The notes beneath the pieces are model-generated. The model was given only the letters and a program-made list of their open reading frames with translations. It was not told the origin of the DNA and made no database searches. A stretch of DNA of 64,000 bases, taken from CALZIK01 sp945787635 (lineage in GTDB: Bacteria > Acidobacteriota > Thermoanaerobaculia > Multivoradales > JAHEKO01). The DNA lies in NCBI GenBank assembly GCA_947259725.1, contig CAMYNM010000002.1, forward strand, positions 124,001 to 188,000, in the 5' to 3' direction. Shown here piece after piece: positions 53,045 to 61,688 of the stretch. Within the stretch, counting starts at the first letter, position 1; the number at the start of each line of letters is the position of its first letter. The position numbers and the translations under genes are program-made.

Positions 53045-54099
53045 TCGCCGACGGCGGGATCCGGCGCCGGCTCGGAGGCAGTCGCCTCGGGCCACAGACC
53101 GATCTCTCGGTAGAACCGCACCGCGCCCGGATGAAACTCGACGCCGGTGTTACGAACCGCCACTTTAGGATTGATCGCCTTGCCGGCCGGGTGTTTCTCG
53201 ACCACTTCGGCCCGGTTCTCATAGATCGTCCTGGTGACCTGATAAACCAGCTCCTCGCTGACCGAAGCCGCGGTCACCAGATGCATCGAGCCGACGTTCA
53301 TGCCTGCGAAGTCCCCGTCCTGCCCGCGATAGGTCCCGGCGGGAATCGTCGCACGGTCGAAGAACGGATACTCGGCCACCAGCTGCTCCACCGCCCCGGA
53401 CTCGAAGGGCACGTAGGTGATCTCCTGCGACGAGGACGCCTGGGTGATCGACGCCGTCGGTATCGCCCCACCCAGAAACGCCGCGGCAGCCGAGCCGTCG
53501 GCCAGCAGATCGACCGCACCGGACTGGGTGGCATTGAGTGGCGAGAGATCAGCGTAGGTGAGCCCATGGGCCGCCAGAATCGGCCGCAGGAAGTACTCGA
53601 AGCCCGCGCCCGCCGGCCCCAGGACAACCCGCTTGCCGCGCAGGTCGGCAATCGTCGCGACCCTCCCTTTCTTAGGTGCGATGAAAAGCGCCACGTTCGG
53701 CGCCAGGGTCATCACCGCCTGTACCCCGAACGGCTTCTCCCAACCCTCTTCGCCGCGCACCGCGAAATAGGTGATCGCCGCGTTGGCGAGCGCAAAGTCG
53801 AGCTCTCCGCTCTCGAGGCGGCGCAGATTCTCCTGCGTGCCCTTGGTCGCCTCGGCCGTGATCTGCCAACCCATCTCGCCCGGATGAGCGTTCAAGACTT
53901 CGGACAGTGCTCCGCCGACGACGAAGAACGCGCCGCCCGGCGGAGCCGTGCCGATGCTCAGGAACCGACTGGAGACGCTTTTGGCCTCGCCTTCCGGAGC
54001 GGCGCCAGAGCCGTCTCCCGAGCAGGCGGTGGCACAAATCAAAACGGTGGCGCAAAGCGCCGCGAGCACGATTCTGGGACCGGTAGCTTTCGCGAACAT
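53041..54099 (-). CDS. TAXI-family TRAP transporter solute-binding protein
   Basis: Periplasmic substrate receptor of the TRAP system. The 352-residue protein has a signal sequence with a possible lipobox (TAC, C26) and TAXI-family sequences FLSIGTAPPGGAFFVVGGAL, ITAEATKGTQENLRRLESGE and FALANAAITYFA, then RVVLGPAGAGFEYFLRPI. In other members the ligands are dicarboxylates, glutamate or similar anions. It overlaps the permease gene by four bases. No Shine-Dalgarno is present at ATG 54099. Confidence 0.93.
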   Translation of the reverse strand: MFAKATGPRIVLAALCATVLICATACSGDGSGAAPEGEAKSVSSRFLSIGTAPPGGAFFVVGGALSEVLNAHPGEMGWQITAEATKGTQENLRRLESGELDFALANAAITYFAVRGEEGWEKPFGVQAVMTLAPNVALFIAPKKGRVATIADLRGKRVVLGPAGAGFEYFLRPILAAHGLTYADLSPLNATQSGAVDLLADGSAAAAFLGGAIPTASITQASSSQEITYVPFESGAVEQLVAEYPFFDRATIPAGTYRGQDGDFAGMNVGSMHLVTAASVSEELVYQVTRTIYENRAEVVEKHPAGKAINPKVAVRNTGVEFHPGAVRFYREIGLWPEATASEPAPDPAVGE

Positions 54100-54105
54100 C
54101 GCGAG

Positions 54106-54111
54106 AGCTTA
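54106..54111 (-). promoter_or_regulatory. TAnnnT element just upstream of the TAXI gene (possible leaderless transcript)
   Basis: On the minus strand TAAGCT ends six bases before the ATG at 54099. It has the TAnnnT core only. The 33-base gap to the previous gene contains no Shine-Dalgarno. Confidence 0.4.
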
Positions 54112-54132
54112 GCAAAGAGAGATCAGCCGCTC

Positions 54133-56379
54133 CTAACGGCGCGATGCCTTTGCGGCGGCCGCAATCGAGAGCTTGATGCCGAGTGATCTTCGGTCCTGAG
54201 GCCCGGGGGTCCAGGCACGCTCGGCCCAGACAATGAAGAGACGCTCGGACGCTCCGACAACCGGGCCAAGCTCGATCTCGATTCGCCCGGGTTTAGTGAA
54301 GACGAACTCGTGCGTCGCCTCGCCATCCTCGAGGAAGAAACGAAGTGGAAACTCGGCGCCTGAGCCGGAGTGCACTGAAATCCGCTTCGCGATCCCGACC
54401 GCACCCGGATTGCGCACCACGATTCCCACCGGCTGGGCGCCGCGGGTCCAGCCATCCCAGTGCGCCCGGAACAGCACGGTGTCCGCGTCGAGCTCCTGAA
54501 ATCCGGTCCGGCCCGAGAGCACGTCCTCCACGAGCCTTCGGCGGCCGGCGGGATCGGGCTGCTCTCTCAGCGCGCCCAGCCGTTGGGCGATAAAGAGCGG
54601 CTGCTCGAACTGCGAAGAGCCCTTCACCGAGACCATCATCCGTTCCAACACCTGGTCTGCGTCCAACAGAGCCTCTTCTGGACAAGGCGCGGTGTGATCC
54701 GCAATACGGCCCTTCTGGAGCGCTCCGGTGACCAGATCCAGAGCAAACCAGTTCTGGCATTGGACGGCAAAGACTTGGTTCACCGTCTTGCCCGTGCTCA
54801 GAAAGACACGATCTGGCTCGAGGAAGGGCTGGAGGATCGAAGCGCCCTCGAGCCACACGCGTGGCGCGATGCCCAGGTAATCGATGACTGTCGGCGCGAC
54901 GTCGATCGTCTGGGTATTCACAGCCATCGAGCCGGTCGGCTCGGCTCTCGGGAACCGAACCAAAAGCGGCATCCGGGTAATCGTTGACCAGCTGGCGGCG
55001 TGATCCGATGTCACCACAATGACAGTGCTTTCCAACTCCCCGCTTGTCTCGAGAAAGGCGAAGACCTCTTCGATGTAGCCATCGAACCCGAGGATCGCGT
55101 CGTCGACAAAATTCGCCTCAAAAGGACGCGACTGGCGCTTGCCGGCAGAGAAGTGTCGTCGCGCGGGATGCAACGTGGGTCCATGGCTGTCGAGAAGGTG
55201 TAGCTGGGCCAGGAAGGGCCGCGGTGCGGTCGCGAGATGACGCAGCAGGCCATCGATTCTGCCGCGATCCGATGTCAACATCGGCTCCTCGTCTACGACT
55301 CTCGCTTCGACCTCGTGCAGATCGACGAGCCCCGCCGCGTGCCGTAACCGATCGAAAAGGCGCCCTCCTGAGAGCTCTAGAAAGAAGCGCTCGGCAGGAA
55401 ACGACCGACCGTACCGGGCGACCAACGGCACTTCAGCGCCAGCGAACGACCTGCCGTTGGCCACTTGAAATCCGTCTCTGAGATTCTGGTCGTAGGCATC
55501 GACGAACTCCCGAGTGCCGACCTGAATACCGTAGTAACCCGCCTGCCGCAGGAGGCCCGGCAGATGCTGGTAGGTATCTTTGCCTTGGAACACGTCGAGT
55601 TGCCCGACGACACCGGTCGTGATCGGAAGCTTGCCCGACAACAGGGCGCCGTTCGCTCCGGCGGTATGGGCCGCATTGGCGAAATGATTCTCGAAGATCA
55701 AGAACTCGCCGCGCCGCTCGTCGAGAAAGGGCGTGGTCTTTCTTTCATAGCCGTAGACGGACATTCGGTTCGCGTCGATGCCGTCGGAGGAGAGCAGGAG
55801 AACGTTGTAGCGCTTGCCGGATCGCGCGGCGGTTGCCTCAGCTTCCGGCGCGGGCTGATAGCGCCAGCCCGCCGCGACCAGGGATGCGACTCCGATCGCC
55901 ACGACGCCCTGCCAGATGCCACGCTCGAGTGGCCGGCCGGGCGCCTTGAGGGCCCGTGCCAAACAGCCCCAGAGAACCACGACCACCAGGGCCACGGCCG
56001 CGAGGTAGCCGTACCGAGCCGGCGAGGTGAAATCACCGATGTTGAAGCCCAACACCGTCTTGGTGAAGTTCTCGACCAGCAAGAAGACGGTGGCGCCACC
56101 CATCAACGCTGCGGGCATGGACCCCGCCACTGCCGCCGCTCCTCGTGAAACGACCGCCGCCAAGGCTCCGAACCCAAGGGCAAGCGAGACTGCTGCGATC
56201 GACAGCGGCAGCGCCGACGCGAGGAGAATGCCGAACCGGTCAGGCCAGGCGAGAGGAGAGAACATCGACGGCTTGGTGACGAAGAACAGCCACTCCGAAG
56301 CGGTGTAGGCCAAGGCGCCAAAGACAGCAGCCAGCGCGGCGCGGATCAGAACGCGGCGCGTACCGAGCGAGGAGCTCAC
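54133..56379 (-). CDS. membrane sulfatase/phosphoglycerol-transferase-like hydrolase
   Basis: Alkaline-phosphatase superfamily protein anchored in the membrane. The 748-residue protein has about five N-terminal helices (12-33, 49-80, 88-108, 123-143, 156-172). A catalytic domain follows (190-560) with LLLSSDGIDANRMSVYGY (D199), HTAGANGALLSGKLP (T239 as candidate nucleophile), LLDSHGPTLH (H399) and VVTSDHAASW (D459, H460). The Thr nucleophile follows the LtaS/EptA-type layout rather than the Cys/Ser-x-Pro-x-Arg sulfatase motif. The C-terminal 150 residues form a beta-rich domain. It may transfer a phospho-alcohol or hydrolyse a phosphoester. The start is GTG 56379, 12 bases after a membrane propeller gene. 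Confidence 0.8.
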   Translation of the reverse strand: MSSSLGTRRVLIRAALAAVFGALAYTASEWLFFVTKPSMFSPLAWPDRFGILLASALPLSIAAVSLALGFGALAAVVSRGAAAVAGSMPAALMGGATVFLLVENFTKTVLGFNIGDFTSPARYGYLAAVALVVVVLWGCLARALKAPGRPLERGIWQGVVAIGVASLVAAGWRYQPAPEAEATAARSGKRYNVLLLSSDGIDANRMSVYGYERKTTPFLDERRGEFLIFENHFANAAHTAGANGALLSGKLPITTGVVGQLDVFQGKDTYQHLPGLLRQAGYYGIQVGTREFVDAYDQNLRDGFQVANGRSFAGAEVPLVARYGRSFPAERFFLELSGGRLFDRLRHAAGLVDLHEVEARVVDEEPMLTSDRGRIDGLLRHLATAPRPFLAQLHLLDSHGPTLHPARRHFSAGKRQSRPFEANFVDDAILGFDGYIEEVFAFLETSGELESTVIVVTSDHAASWSTITRMPLLVRFPRAEPTGSMAVNTQTIDVAPTVIDYLGIAPRVWLEGASILQPFLEPDRVFLSTGKTVNQVFAVQCQNWFALDLVTGALQKGRIADHTAPCPEEALLDADQVLERMMVSVKGSSQFEQPLFIAQRLGALREQPDPAGRRRLVEDVLSGRTGFQELDADTVLFRAHWDGWTRGAQPVGIVVRNPGAVGIAKRISVHSGSGAEFPLRFFLEDGEATHEFVFTKPGRIEIELGPVVGASERLFIVWAERAWTPGPQDRRSLGIKLSIAAAAKASRR

Positions 56380-56391
56380 GAGTCGGGCACT

Positions 56392-57987
56392 CTAGCCACC
56401 TTCGAAGCCGGAACGGTCCGCCTCTCTCCAGCCTGCAACCGCCGGAAGGGCATAGAGGGCCGCTTCGCTGTCGGTCCTGAGCAACAGCAGCGAGCCCGCG
56501 AGCGCGGGCGGATTCCAAGTCTTGCCATCGAAGGCGACCAGGCTCCCTAACTCTCGGAGCTCTTCCGGGTTGGGCTCGATCAGCACCACCTCGCCGTGCT
56601 CGGTCGTGACAAGCAACAGGTCACCGGCCAGGATCACTTGACCGTGCCCGTAGCGGCCCTTTTTCCAGCGCCGTTCGCCGGTAGCCGGGTCCAGGCAGAC
56701 CATGACGCCGTCGTCGAGCCCGTAGACGAAGCCCTCGTGTTCCACCAGATTGGTGAACTTGGCCTTCATGCGCGGGCTCTCCCAGAGCGTCGCGACGTCG
56801 AAAGCGCCCGCGGTTTCGCTCACCCGATAGAGCTTCGCGCCGACTCCGTAGCCACTCGACACGAGGACGCGATCCGCGCCCAGTGCCAACGGGACCGCGA
56901 CGTTGGGCTGCTCGGCCGGCCAGCTCTCGGACCACAGAATCTCGCCGGTCTCCGAATCGTGCGCAGCGATCGAGCTCTGGTTGCGCATCAGAATCTGCCT
57001 GCGCCCGGCGAGCTCGAGCAACACCGGCGAGGAGTAGCTGGAGGTGTCGCTGCCGGCCGTCCAGGCGAGCTCACCGGTCGAGCGGTCGTAGGCAACCAAC
57101 GACCGGTTGGAGGCGCCTCCGGCGCTCACCACGACCCGCTCTCCGACCACGAGCGGCGAGCCGCTCTTGCCCCACTCCCGATTGCCGGCGCCGTGCTCCT
57201 TCAGAATGTCGTGCGACCAGAGCGGGCGGCCGGTGGCAAGGTCGAGCGCGTTCAGGATGCCGGTCGCCCCGAGAGTGTACACCGCGTCGCCCTCGATCGT
57301 GGGCGTCGCGCGCGGGCCGACACCGCCGATCGTGGTCTCGTAGCGAGCCTCGTCGGCGTGACGCCAGAGAACCTCACCGGTCGCAAGGTCGTAGGCCACG
57401 ACCTGCTCCTGGTCGCCGCGCTGCTCCTGGGTCACGGCTCGCTTGTCGACCACCGCGAACCCCGACCAGCCGGCACCCACCTCGCGTCGCCAGACCTCGC
57501 GCGGCGGTGAAGCTTGCCAGTCCGAAGCCAACCGCACGCCAGGGACGGTCGCGTTGCGGCTCGGGCCCAAGAACTGGGGATAGTCGCGGCTCACGCCACG
57601 GTCGAGCCGCGCCGGACCGAACGCAGCCCGATTCTCCGCACCGTGCGCCGAATCAACGACGTTCGAAGGCTCTTCGAACCTTGCCTTGAGGCCGAGAATC
57701 GGGACGAGGTCCCCGGACACGCCACGAATCGTGAGGATTTGGGAGGCCGCCACCGCGGCGACGATCGCCGCGCCCAGAACTGCAAGGCGCCCCTTCCACG
57801 GCGCCCGCGACGCCAGCACGAACCAAATCAAAAGCAGCAGCAGGGCGATCACCGTTGCCGCCATGGTCTGCATCACCTTGTCCTGACGAGTCTGGTCCAC
57901 CAGCCACCAGGCCCTGCCAAGGAATCCCACAAACAAAGTCAGGACGACCACCGCGGGCCACCATCTGAGACCGGAGCCATCGCGCAT
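56392..57987 (-). CDS. membrane-anchored PQQ-type beta-propeller protein
   Basis: The 531-residue protein has three N-terminal hydrophobic helices (about 12-28, 42-60, 68-86) followed by a PQQ-type propeller (about 130-525) with blades AYDLATGEVLWRHA, LDLATGRPLWSHD, YDRSTGELAWTAG and LDPATGERRWKKG. It is the only propeller in the window with several membrane helices and the DYPQFLGPSRNATVPG entry motif typical of such membrane-tethered propellers. It is followed 12 bases later by the membrane hydrolase gene, so a joint envelope function is inferred. ATG 57987 is chosen because the longer frame lies upstream over the divergent ABC gene. Confidence 0.83.
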   Translation of the reverse strand: MRDGSGLRWWPAVVVLTLFVGFLGRAWWLVDQTRQDKVMQTMAATVIALLLLLIWFVLASRAPWKGRLAVLGAAIVAAVAASQILTIRGVSGDLVPILGLKARFEEPSNVVDSAHGAENRAAFGPARLDRGVSRDYPQFLGPSRNATVPGVRLASDWQASPPREVWRREVGAGWSGFAVVDKRAVTQEQRGDQEQVVAYDLATGEVLWRHADEARYETTIGGVGPRATPTIEGDAVYTLGATGILNALDLATGRPLWSHDILKEHGAGNREWGKSGSPLVVGERVVVSAGGASNRSLVAYDRSTGELAWTAGSDTSSYSSPVLLELAGRRQILMRNQSSIAAHDSETGEILWSESWPAEQPNVAVPLALGADRVLVSSGYGVGAKLYRVSETAGAFDVATLWESPRMKAKFTNLVEHEGFVYGLDDGVMVCLDPATGERRWKKGRYGHGQVILAGDLLLVTTEHGEVVLIEPNPEELRELGSLVAFDGKTWNPPALAGSLLLLRTDSEAALYALPAVAGWREADRSGFEGG

Positions 57988-57993
57988 GCGACA

Positions 57994-57999
57994 ATGATA
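57994..57999 (-). promoter_or_regulatory. -10-like element just upstream of the membrane propeller gene (possible leaderless transcript)
   Basis: On the minus strand TATCAT (five of six consensus bases) ends six bases before the ATG at 57987. No Shine-Dalgarno is present. The 41-base gap separates it from the divergent ABC gene. Confidence 0.5.
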
Positions 58000-58028
58000 G
58001 CCGCCCCGATCCACCCGAGGTCTCGCCT

Positions 58029-59918
58029 GTGAGTCACGACGAGTCAAAGAAGAAAAAAAAGGTATCTCTGGCCGCGGTTCGTCGCGAGGCCAAGCGGGTC
58101 ATTTGGGAGTATCGCTGGCGGCTGGCTCTGGGTCTCGTGTTGCTGGTGATCGGCAGGCTCTGCGGAATGGTTCTGCCGGCGTCATCCAAGTTCCTCATCG
58201 ACGAGGTCATCGGCAAGAGCCGCTACGACATGCTGCCCACGATCGCGGCGGCGGCGGGCGGCGGAGCCGTCATTCAAGCGATCTCCTCGTTCTCCCTGGC
58301 CGTACTCCTGGGAGCCGCGGCTCAGCGCTCGATCAACACACTGCGCCTGCGCGTTCAGAGCCATGTCGGCCGCCTGCCGATCTCTTTCTTCGAGAATCAC
58401 AAGAGCGGCGAGTTGATTTCGCGGATCATGACCGATCCGGAAGGGGTGCGGAATCTGGTTGGGACGGGTTTCGTGCAGCTCGTCGGTGGTCTGCTCAGCT
58501 CGACCGTCGCCTTTTCGGTGCTGCTGTGGTTGAGCTGGCGCTTGACGCTCGTCACCATCGTTTTCGTGGCGATCTTCGGAGTGATCATGGTGATCGGCTT
58601 CAGCCGCCTGCGCCCGCTGTTTCGCGAGCGCGGGAAAATCAACGCCGAGATCACCGGACGGCTGGTCGAATCCTTGAACGGCGCCAAGATCGTCAAGGCC
58701 TACACGGCCGAGGACCGCGAGGAGGCCACCTTCGCCGGCCAGACCCAGAAATACGTCGATCTGGTGGTCAAGGCGGTGATCGGGATCTCCGGCATGTCGA
58801 CGCTGGCGAGCCTGATCTTCGCGATCGTAGCGCTCACGATCGGCGTCGTGGGCACCCGCTTTGTCGCCTCCGGCACCATGACCGTCGGCGACCTCTTCAT
58901 GTTCCTGATCTTCACCGGCCTCATGGTGACTCCGCTCGTTCAGATGAGCGCGATCGGTACCCAGATCACCGAGGCCTTCGCCGGGCTCGACCGCATCTAC
59001 GAGATTCTCGAGCAGCCAACCGAGTACGACGAAGAAGCCGCGCGCCACGCGCTCAGCGAGCTCAGCGGAGATGTTCGTTTCGAACGGGTCTGGTTCGAAT
59101 ACAAGGAAGGCGTACCTGTACTTCGAGACGTTTCCTTTGAGGCGCCGGCCGGGACCACCACCGCGCTCGTCGGCTCGAGTGGAGCGGGAAAGAGCACCGT
59201 CATCGCCCTGGTTCTGGCCTTTCGGCAGCCCACCCGCGGGCGCGTTACTGTCGATGGCAGGGACCTTGCCGAGATCCGCCTGCGCGACTACCGCTCCAAG
59301 CTGGCCGTCGTGCTCCAAGACGACTTTCTCTTCGACGGCACGCTGGCGGAGAACATCGCCTACAGTCGGCCCGACGCCACCCGCGCGGAGATCATCGAGG
59401 TCGCCAAGCTCGCGCATTGCGATGAGTTCATCGAAGGCTTCGCCGACGGGTACGAGACGGTGATCGGCGAACGGGGCGTCAAGTTGTCGGGAGGGCAGCG
59501 CCAGCGGGTGTCGATCGCGCGCGCCATGCTCGGTGACCCACGGGTCTTGGTCCTCGATGAAGCCACCTCGAGCCTCGACAGCGAAAGCGAGCAGTTCATT
59601 CAGGAAGGACTCGAGGCGCTGCGCAGCGGGCGCACCACGTTCGTCATCGCGCACCGGCTGTCTACCGTCCGAGATGCCGACCAGATCCTGGTGCTCGAAG
59701 ACGGCGAGATTGTCGAAGGCGGCAGCCACGAGGAGCTGATGGAGCGCAACGGCAGATACCGCGAACTCTACGAGAAACAGTACCGAATCGAGAGCAATCG
59801 GTTTCGCAACCCGGGCGAACGCTTTCCGGAAGACGAGGCGGAAGCAGACGGCAAGAGCGCCTCCCAGCGAGACGACTCGGTTCCGACCCTGGGCGGGCTG
59901 AGCCGCTCCGGGCTCTAG
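58029..59918 (+). CDS. MsbA-like ABC exporter (fused membrane and ATPase)
   Basis: Homodimeric half-transporter of the ABC-B type that flips lipids or drugs. The 629-residue protein has six hydrophobic helices in the membrane domain (about 30-315) and an ATPase domain with Walker A GSSGAGKS (about 382-390), Q-loop LQDDFLF, signature LSGGQRQRVSIARAML (about 486) and Walker B VLVLDEATSSLD. The substrate is unknown. The start is GTG 58029 with GAGG nine bases upstream. It is followed after 18 bases by the calcium/sodium antiporter. Confidence 0.92.
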   Translation: MSHDESKKKKKVSLAAVRREAKRVIWEYRWRLALGLVLLVIGRLCGMVLPASSKFLIDEVIGKSRYDMLPTIAAAAGGGAVIQAISSFSLAVLLGAAAQRSINTLRLRVQSHVGRLPISFFENHKSGELISRIMTDPEGVRNLVGTGFVQLVGGLLSSTVAFSVLLWLSWRLTLVTIVFVAIFGVIMVIGFSRLRPLFRERGKINAEITGRLVESLNGAKIVKAYTAEDREEATFAGQTQKYVDLVVKAVIGISGMSTLASLIFAIVALTIGVVGTRFVASGTMTVGDLFMFLIFTGLMVTPLVQMSAIGTQITEAFAGLDRIYEILEQPTEYDEEAARHALSELSGDVRFERVWFEYKEGVPVLRDVSFEAPAGTTTALVGSSGAGKSTVIALVLAFRQPTRGRVTVDGRDLAEIRLRDYRSKLAVVLQDDFLFDGTLAENIAYSRPDATRAEIIEVAKLAHCDEFIEGFADGYETVIGERGVKLSGGQRQRVSIARAMLGDPRVLVLDEATSSLDSESEQFIQEGLEALRSGRTTFVIAHRLSTVRDADQILVLEDGEIVEGGSHEELMERNGRYRELYEKQYRIESNRFRNPGERFPEDEAEADGKSASQRDDSVPTLGGLSRSGL

Positions 59919-59936
59919 GGCCGCAAGCGGGCACCC

Positions 59937-60875
59937 ATGGACCTCGCGCTGGTTCTGGTCGGCATCGCCCTTCTCTACGGCGGTGGAGAAGCCCTCGTCC
60001 GGGGGTCCGTGCGATTGGCTCGTGCGGTCGGCTTGAGCCCGCTGGTGATCGGGCTGACGGTGGTGTCGTTCGGGACCTCGACCCCCGAGCTCGCCTCGAC
60101 TCTGGCAGCCACTCTGAGGGGTGCTCCAGCGGTTGCATTCGGCAACGTGGTCGGTTCGAACATCGCGAACATAGGCCTGATTCTCGGCTGCACCGCGCTG
60201 GTCTGGCCGCTGGCCACTCAGGCCCGGTTCCTGCGCCGGGAGGTGCCGTTCATGCTGGCGGCCTCGGGGCTTCTTTTTCCGCTAGCCGTCGACGGCCGGA
60301 TCGGCCGGGTCGAAGGGCTTTTTCTGTTTCTCCTGTTGGTCACGTTCCTGGCGTACCTACTCGCCGGGGTTCGGGACGCCGGACCCCTGACCCGGCAGGA
60401 ATTCGAGACCGAGTACGGTGGCACCCGGCGTGGCCCGTGGGGTGCGCTGGCGCTCGTCCTGCTCGGGCTGGCGCTGCTCTTTACCGGAGCCGAGGCGTTG
60501 ATTCACGGGGGGCTCTCGCTGGCGCGCAAGTTCGGCATCAGCGAGAGGGTCATCGGGTTGTCTCTCGTGGCGCTCGGGACAAGCCTGCCGGAGCTAGCCG
60601 CCTCGATCGTTGCGGCCCTCAAGAAGGAAGGCGACATCGTGCTCGGCAATCTCATCGGCTCGAACATCTTCAACGTCCTGTGTATCCTCGGTATCACCGC
60701 TTTCGTTCGCCCGGTGGAGGTCGACTGGCTCGCCAGCTGGCCGGACCTCGTGGTCATGCTCGCTCTATCGGCTCTGATCTGGCCGTTTCTCGCCACCCGT
60801 CTCAAGCTCGAGCGCTGGGAGGGTTTCCTGCTTCTCAGCGGCTACGTCGTCTACATGGCGATTCTGTTCAGCTAG
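59937..60875 (+). CDS. calcium/sodium antiporter (YrbG/CaCA family)
   Basis: Cation exchanger that extrudes Ca2+ or similar ions. The 312-residue protein has ten hydrophobic helices in two inverted halves, each with an alpha-repeat: FGTSTPELAST with GNVVGSNIANIG, and LGTSLPELAAS with GNLIGSNIFNVL. These G-T-S-x-P-E-L and G-S-N motifs are the ion-binding signature. It interlocks at the stop with the convergent patatin-like gene (CTAG at 60872-60875). Confidence 0.93.
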   Translation: MDLALVLVGIALLYGGGEALVRGSVRLARAVGLSPLVIGLTVVSFGTSTPELASTLAATLRGAPAVAFGNVVGSNIANIGLILGCTALVWPLATQARFLRREVPFMLAASGLLFPLAVDGRIGRVEGLFLFLLLVTFLAYLLAGVRDAGPLTRQEFETEYGGTRRGPWGALALVLLGLALLFTGAEALIHGGLSLARKFGISERVIGLSLVALGTSLPELAASIVAALKKEGDIVLGNLIGSNIFNVLCILGITAFVRPVEVDWLASWPDLVVMLALSALIWPFLATRLKLERWEGFLLLSGYVVYMAILFS

Positions 60876-61654
60876 AGACTACCCTTCGCCTCCAGCTTTT
60901 CGAGAATCGCGCCGATCCTCTCGACCGTGGCCTGGTAGCCGATCTCGTACAGCTCGCGGGTCTTCTTGGCGAAGATGCCGAATCCGGCGAGCTCGGGGGG
61001 TGACAGCAGCATGTCGCACTCCCGAAACTTGGGCCGCGAATTGAGAAACATCGCGACCTCGAAGGCCCGCTGTGACACCGCGAGAGTGCTCTTGAGCTCG
61101 GCCTGCTCCGGTGAACGCAAGGGGCTTGCGTAGACACCGACGATCGCATCGCACAGTACCTGCAGCGGCTCGATCGGAAAGTTGTTCAGCACGCCGCCGT
61201 CGGAGTACAGACGTCCCTCGAACCTCAACGGCGTGAACACGATCGGAACCGCGGACGAAGCGAGCAGCGCAGGAATCAGGGGGCCGTGGGTAAAAATCTC
61301 CAGGCGCGCCGCCAGCATGTCGGTCGCGGTCACGAAGAGCTTGATGTTCAGTGACTCGAAGGAGTCATCCGGAAAGTACTCACTAAAGAGACCCCGATAT
61401 TTGTCGATGTCGACCAGCCCGGGCTTGCGCAGCGTCAACCTCGACAGTCTTCGCGGATTGGTCCGCTCGAAGAAATCGATCATCTCGTCGGCGCTGTGCC
61501 CCGCGCCGTAGAGGGCGCCGACCAGCGCGCCCGCGCTGGTTCCCGCGATGCACTCCGGCCGGACGCCGTGATCCTGGAGCGCCTGCAACACCCCAACGTG
61601 CGCGACACCCCTCATGCCTCCTCCCGAAAGCACGACTCCGATTCTGTGCTGCAT
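60872..61654 (-). CDS. patatin-like phospholipase
   Basis: Lipid acyl hydrolase of the patatin/RssA group. The 260-residue protein has the oxyanion motif SGGGMRGVAHVG (10-21), the nucleophile G-x-S-x-G element in IAGTSAGALVG (S40) and the catalytic aspartate in YSDGGVLNN (D152). All dyad residues are present. ATG 61654 is preceded by AGGAG eight bases upstream. It lies 34 bases after the sensor kinase gene on the same strand. Confidence 0.93.
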   Translation of the reverse strand: MQHRIGVVLSGGGMRGVAHVGVLQALQDHGVRPECIAGTSAGALVGALYGAGHSADEMIDFFERTNPRRLSRLTLRKPGLVDIDKYRGLFSEYFPDDSFESLNIKLFVTATDMLAARLEIFTHGPLIPALLASSAVPIVFTPLRFEGRLYSDGGVLNNFPIEPLQVLCDAIVGVYASPLRSPEQAELKSTLAVSQRAFEVAMFLNSRPKFRECDMLLSPPELAGFGIFAKKTRELYEIGYQATVERIGAILEKLEAKGSL

Positions 61655-61688
61655 ATCGACCGCTCCTGCTGACCCAGCCCGTGAGGAC

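Noticed and set aside
58182..59729. 515-residue minus-strand ORF over the MsbA-like gene
   Set aside because: Antisense to a textbook ABC exporter; composition is the mirror of its codons.
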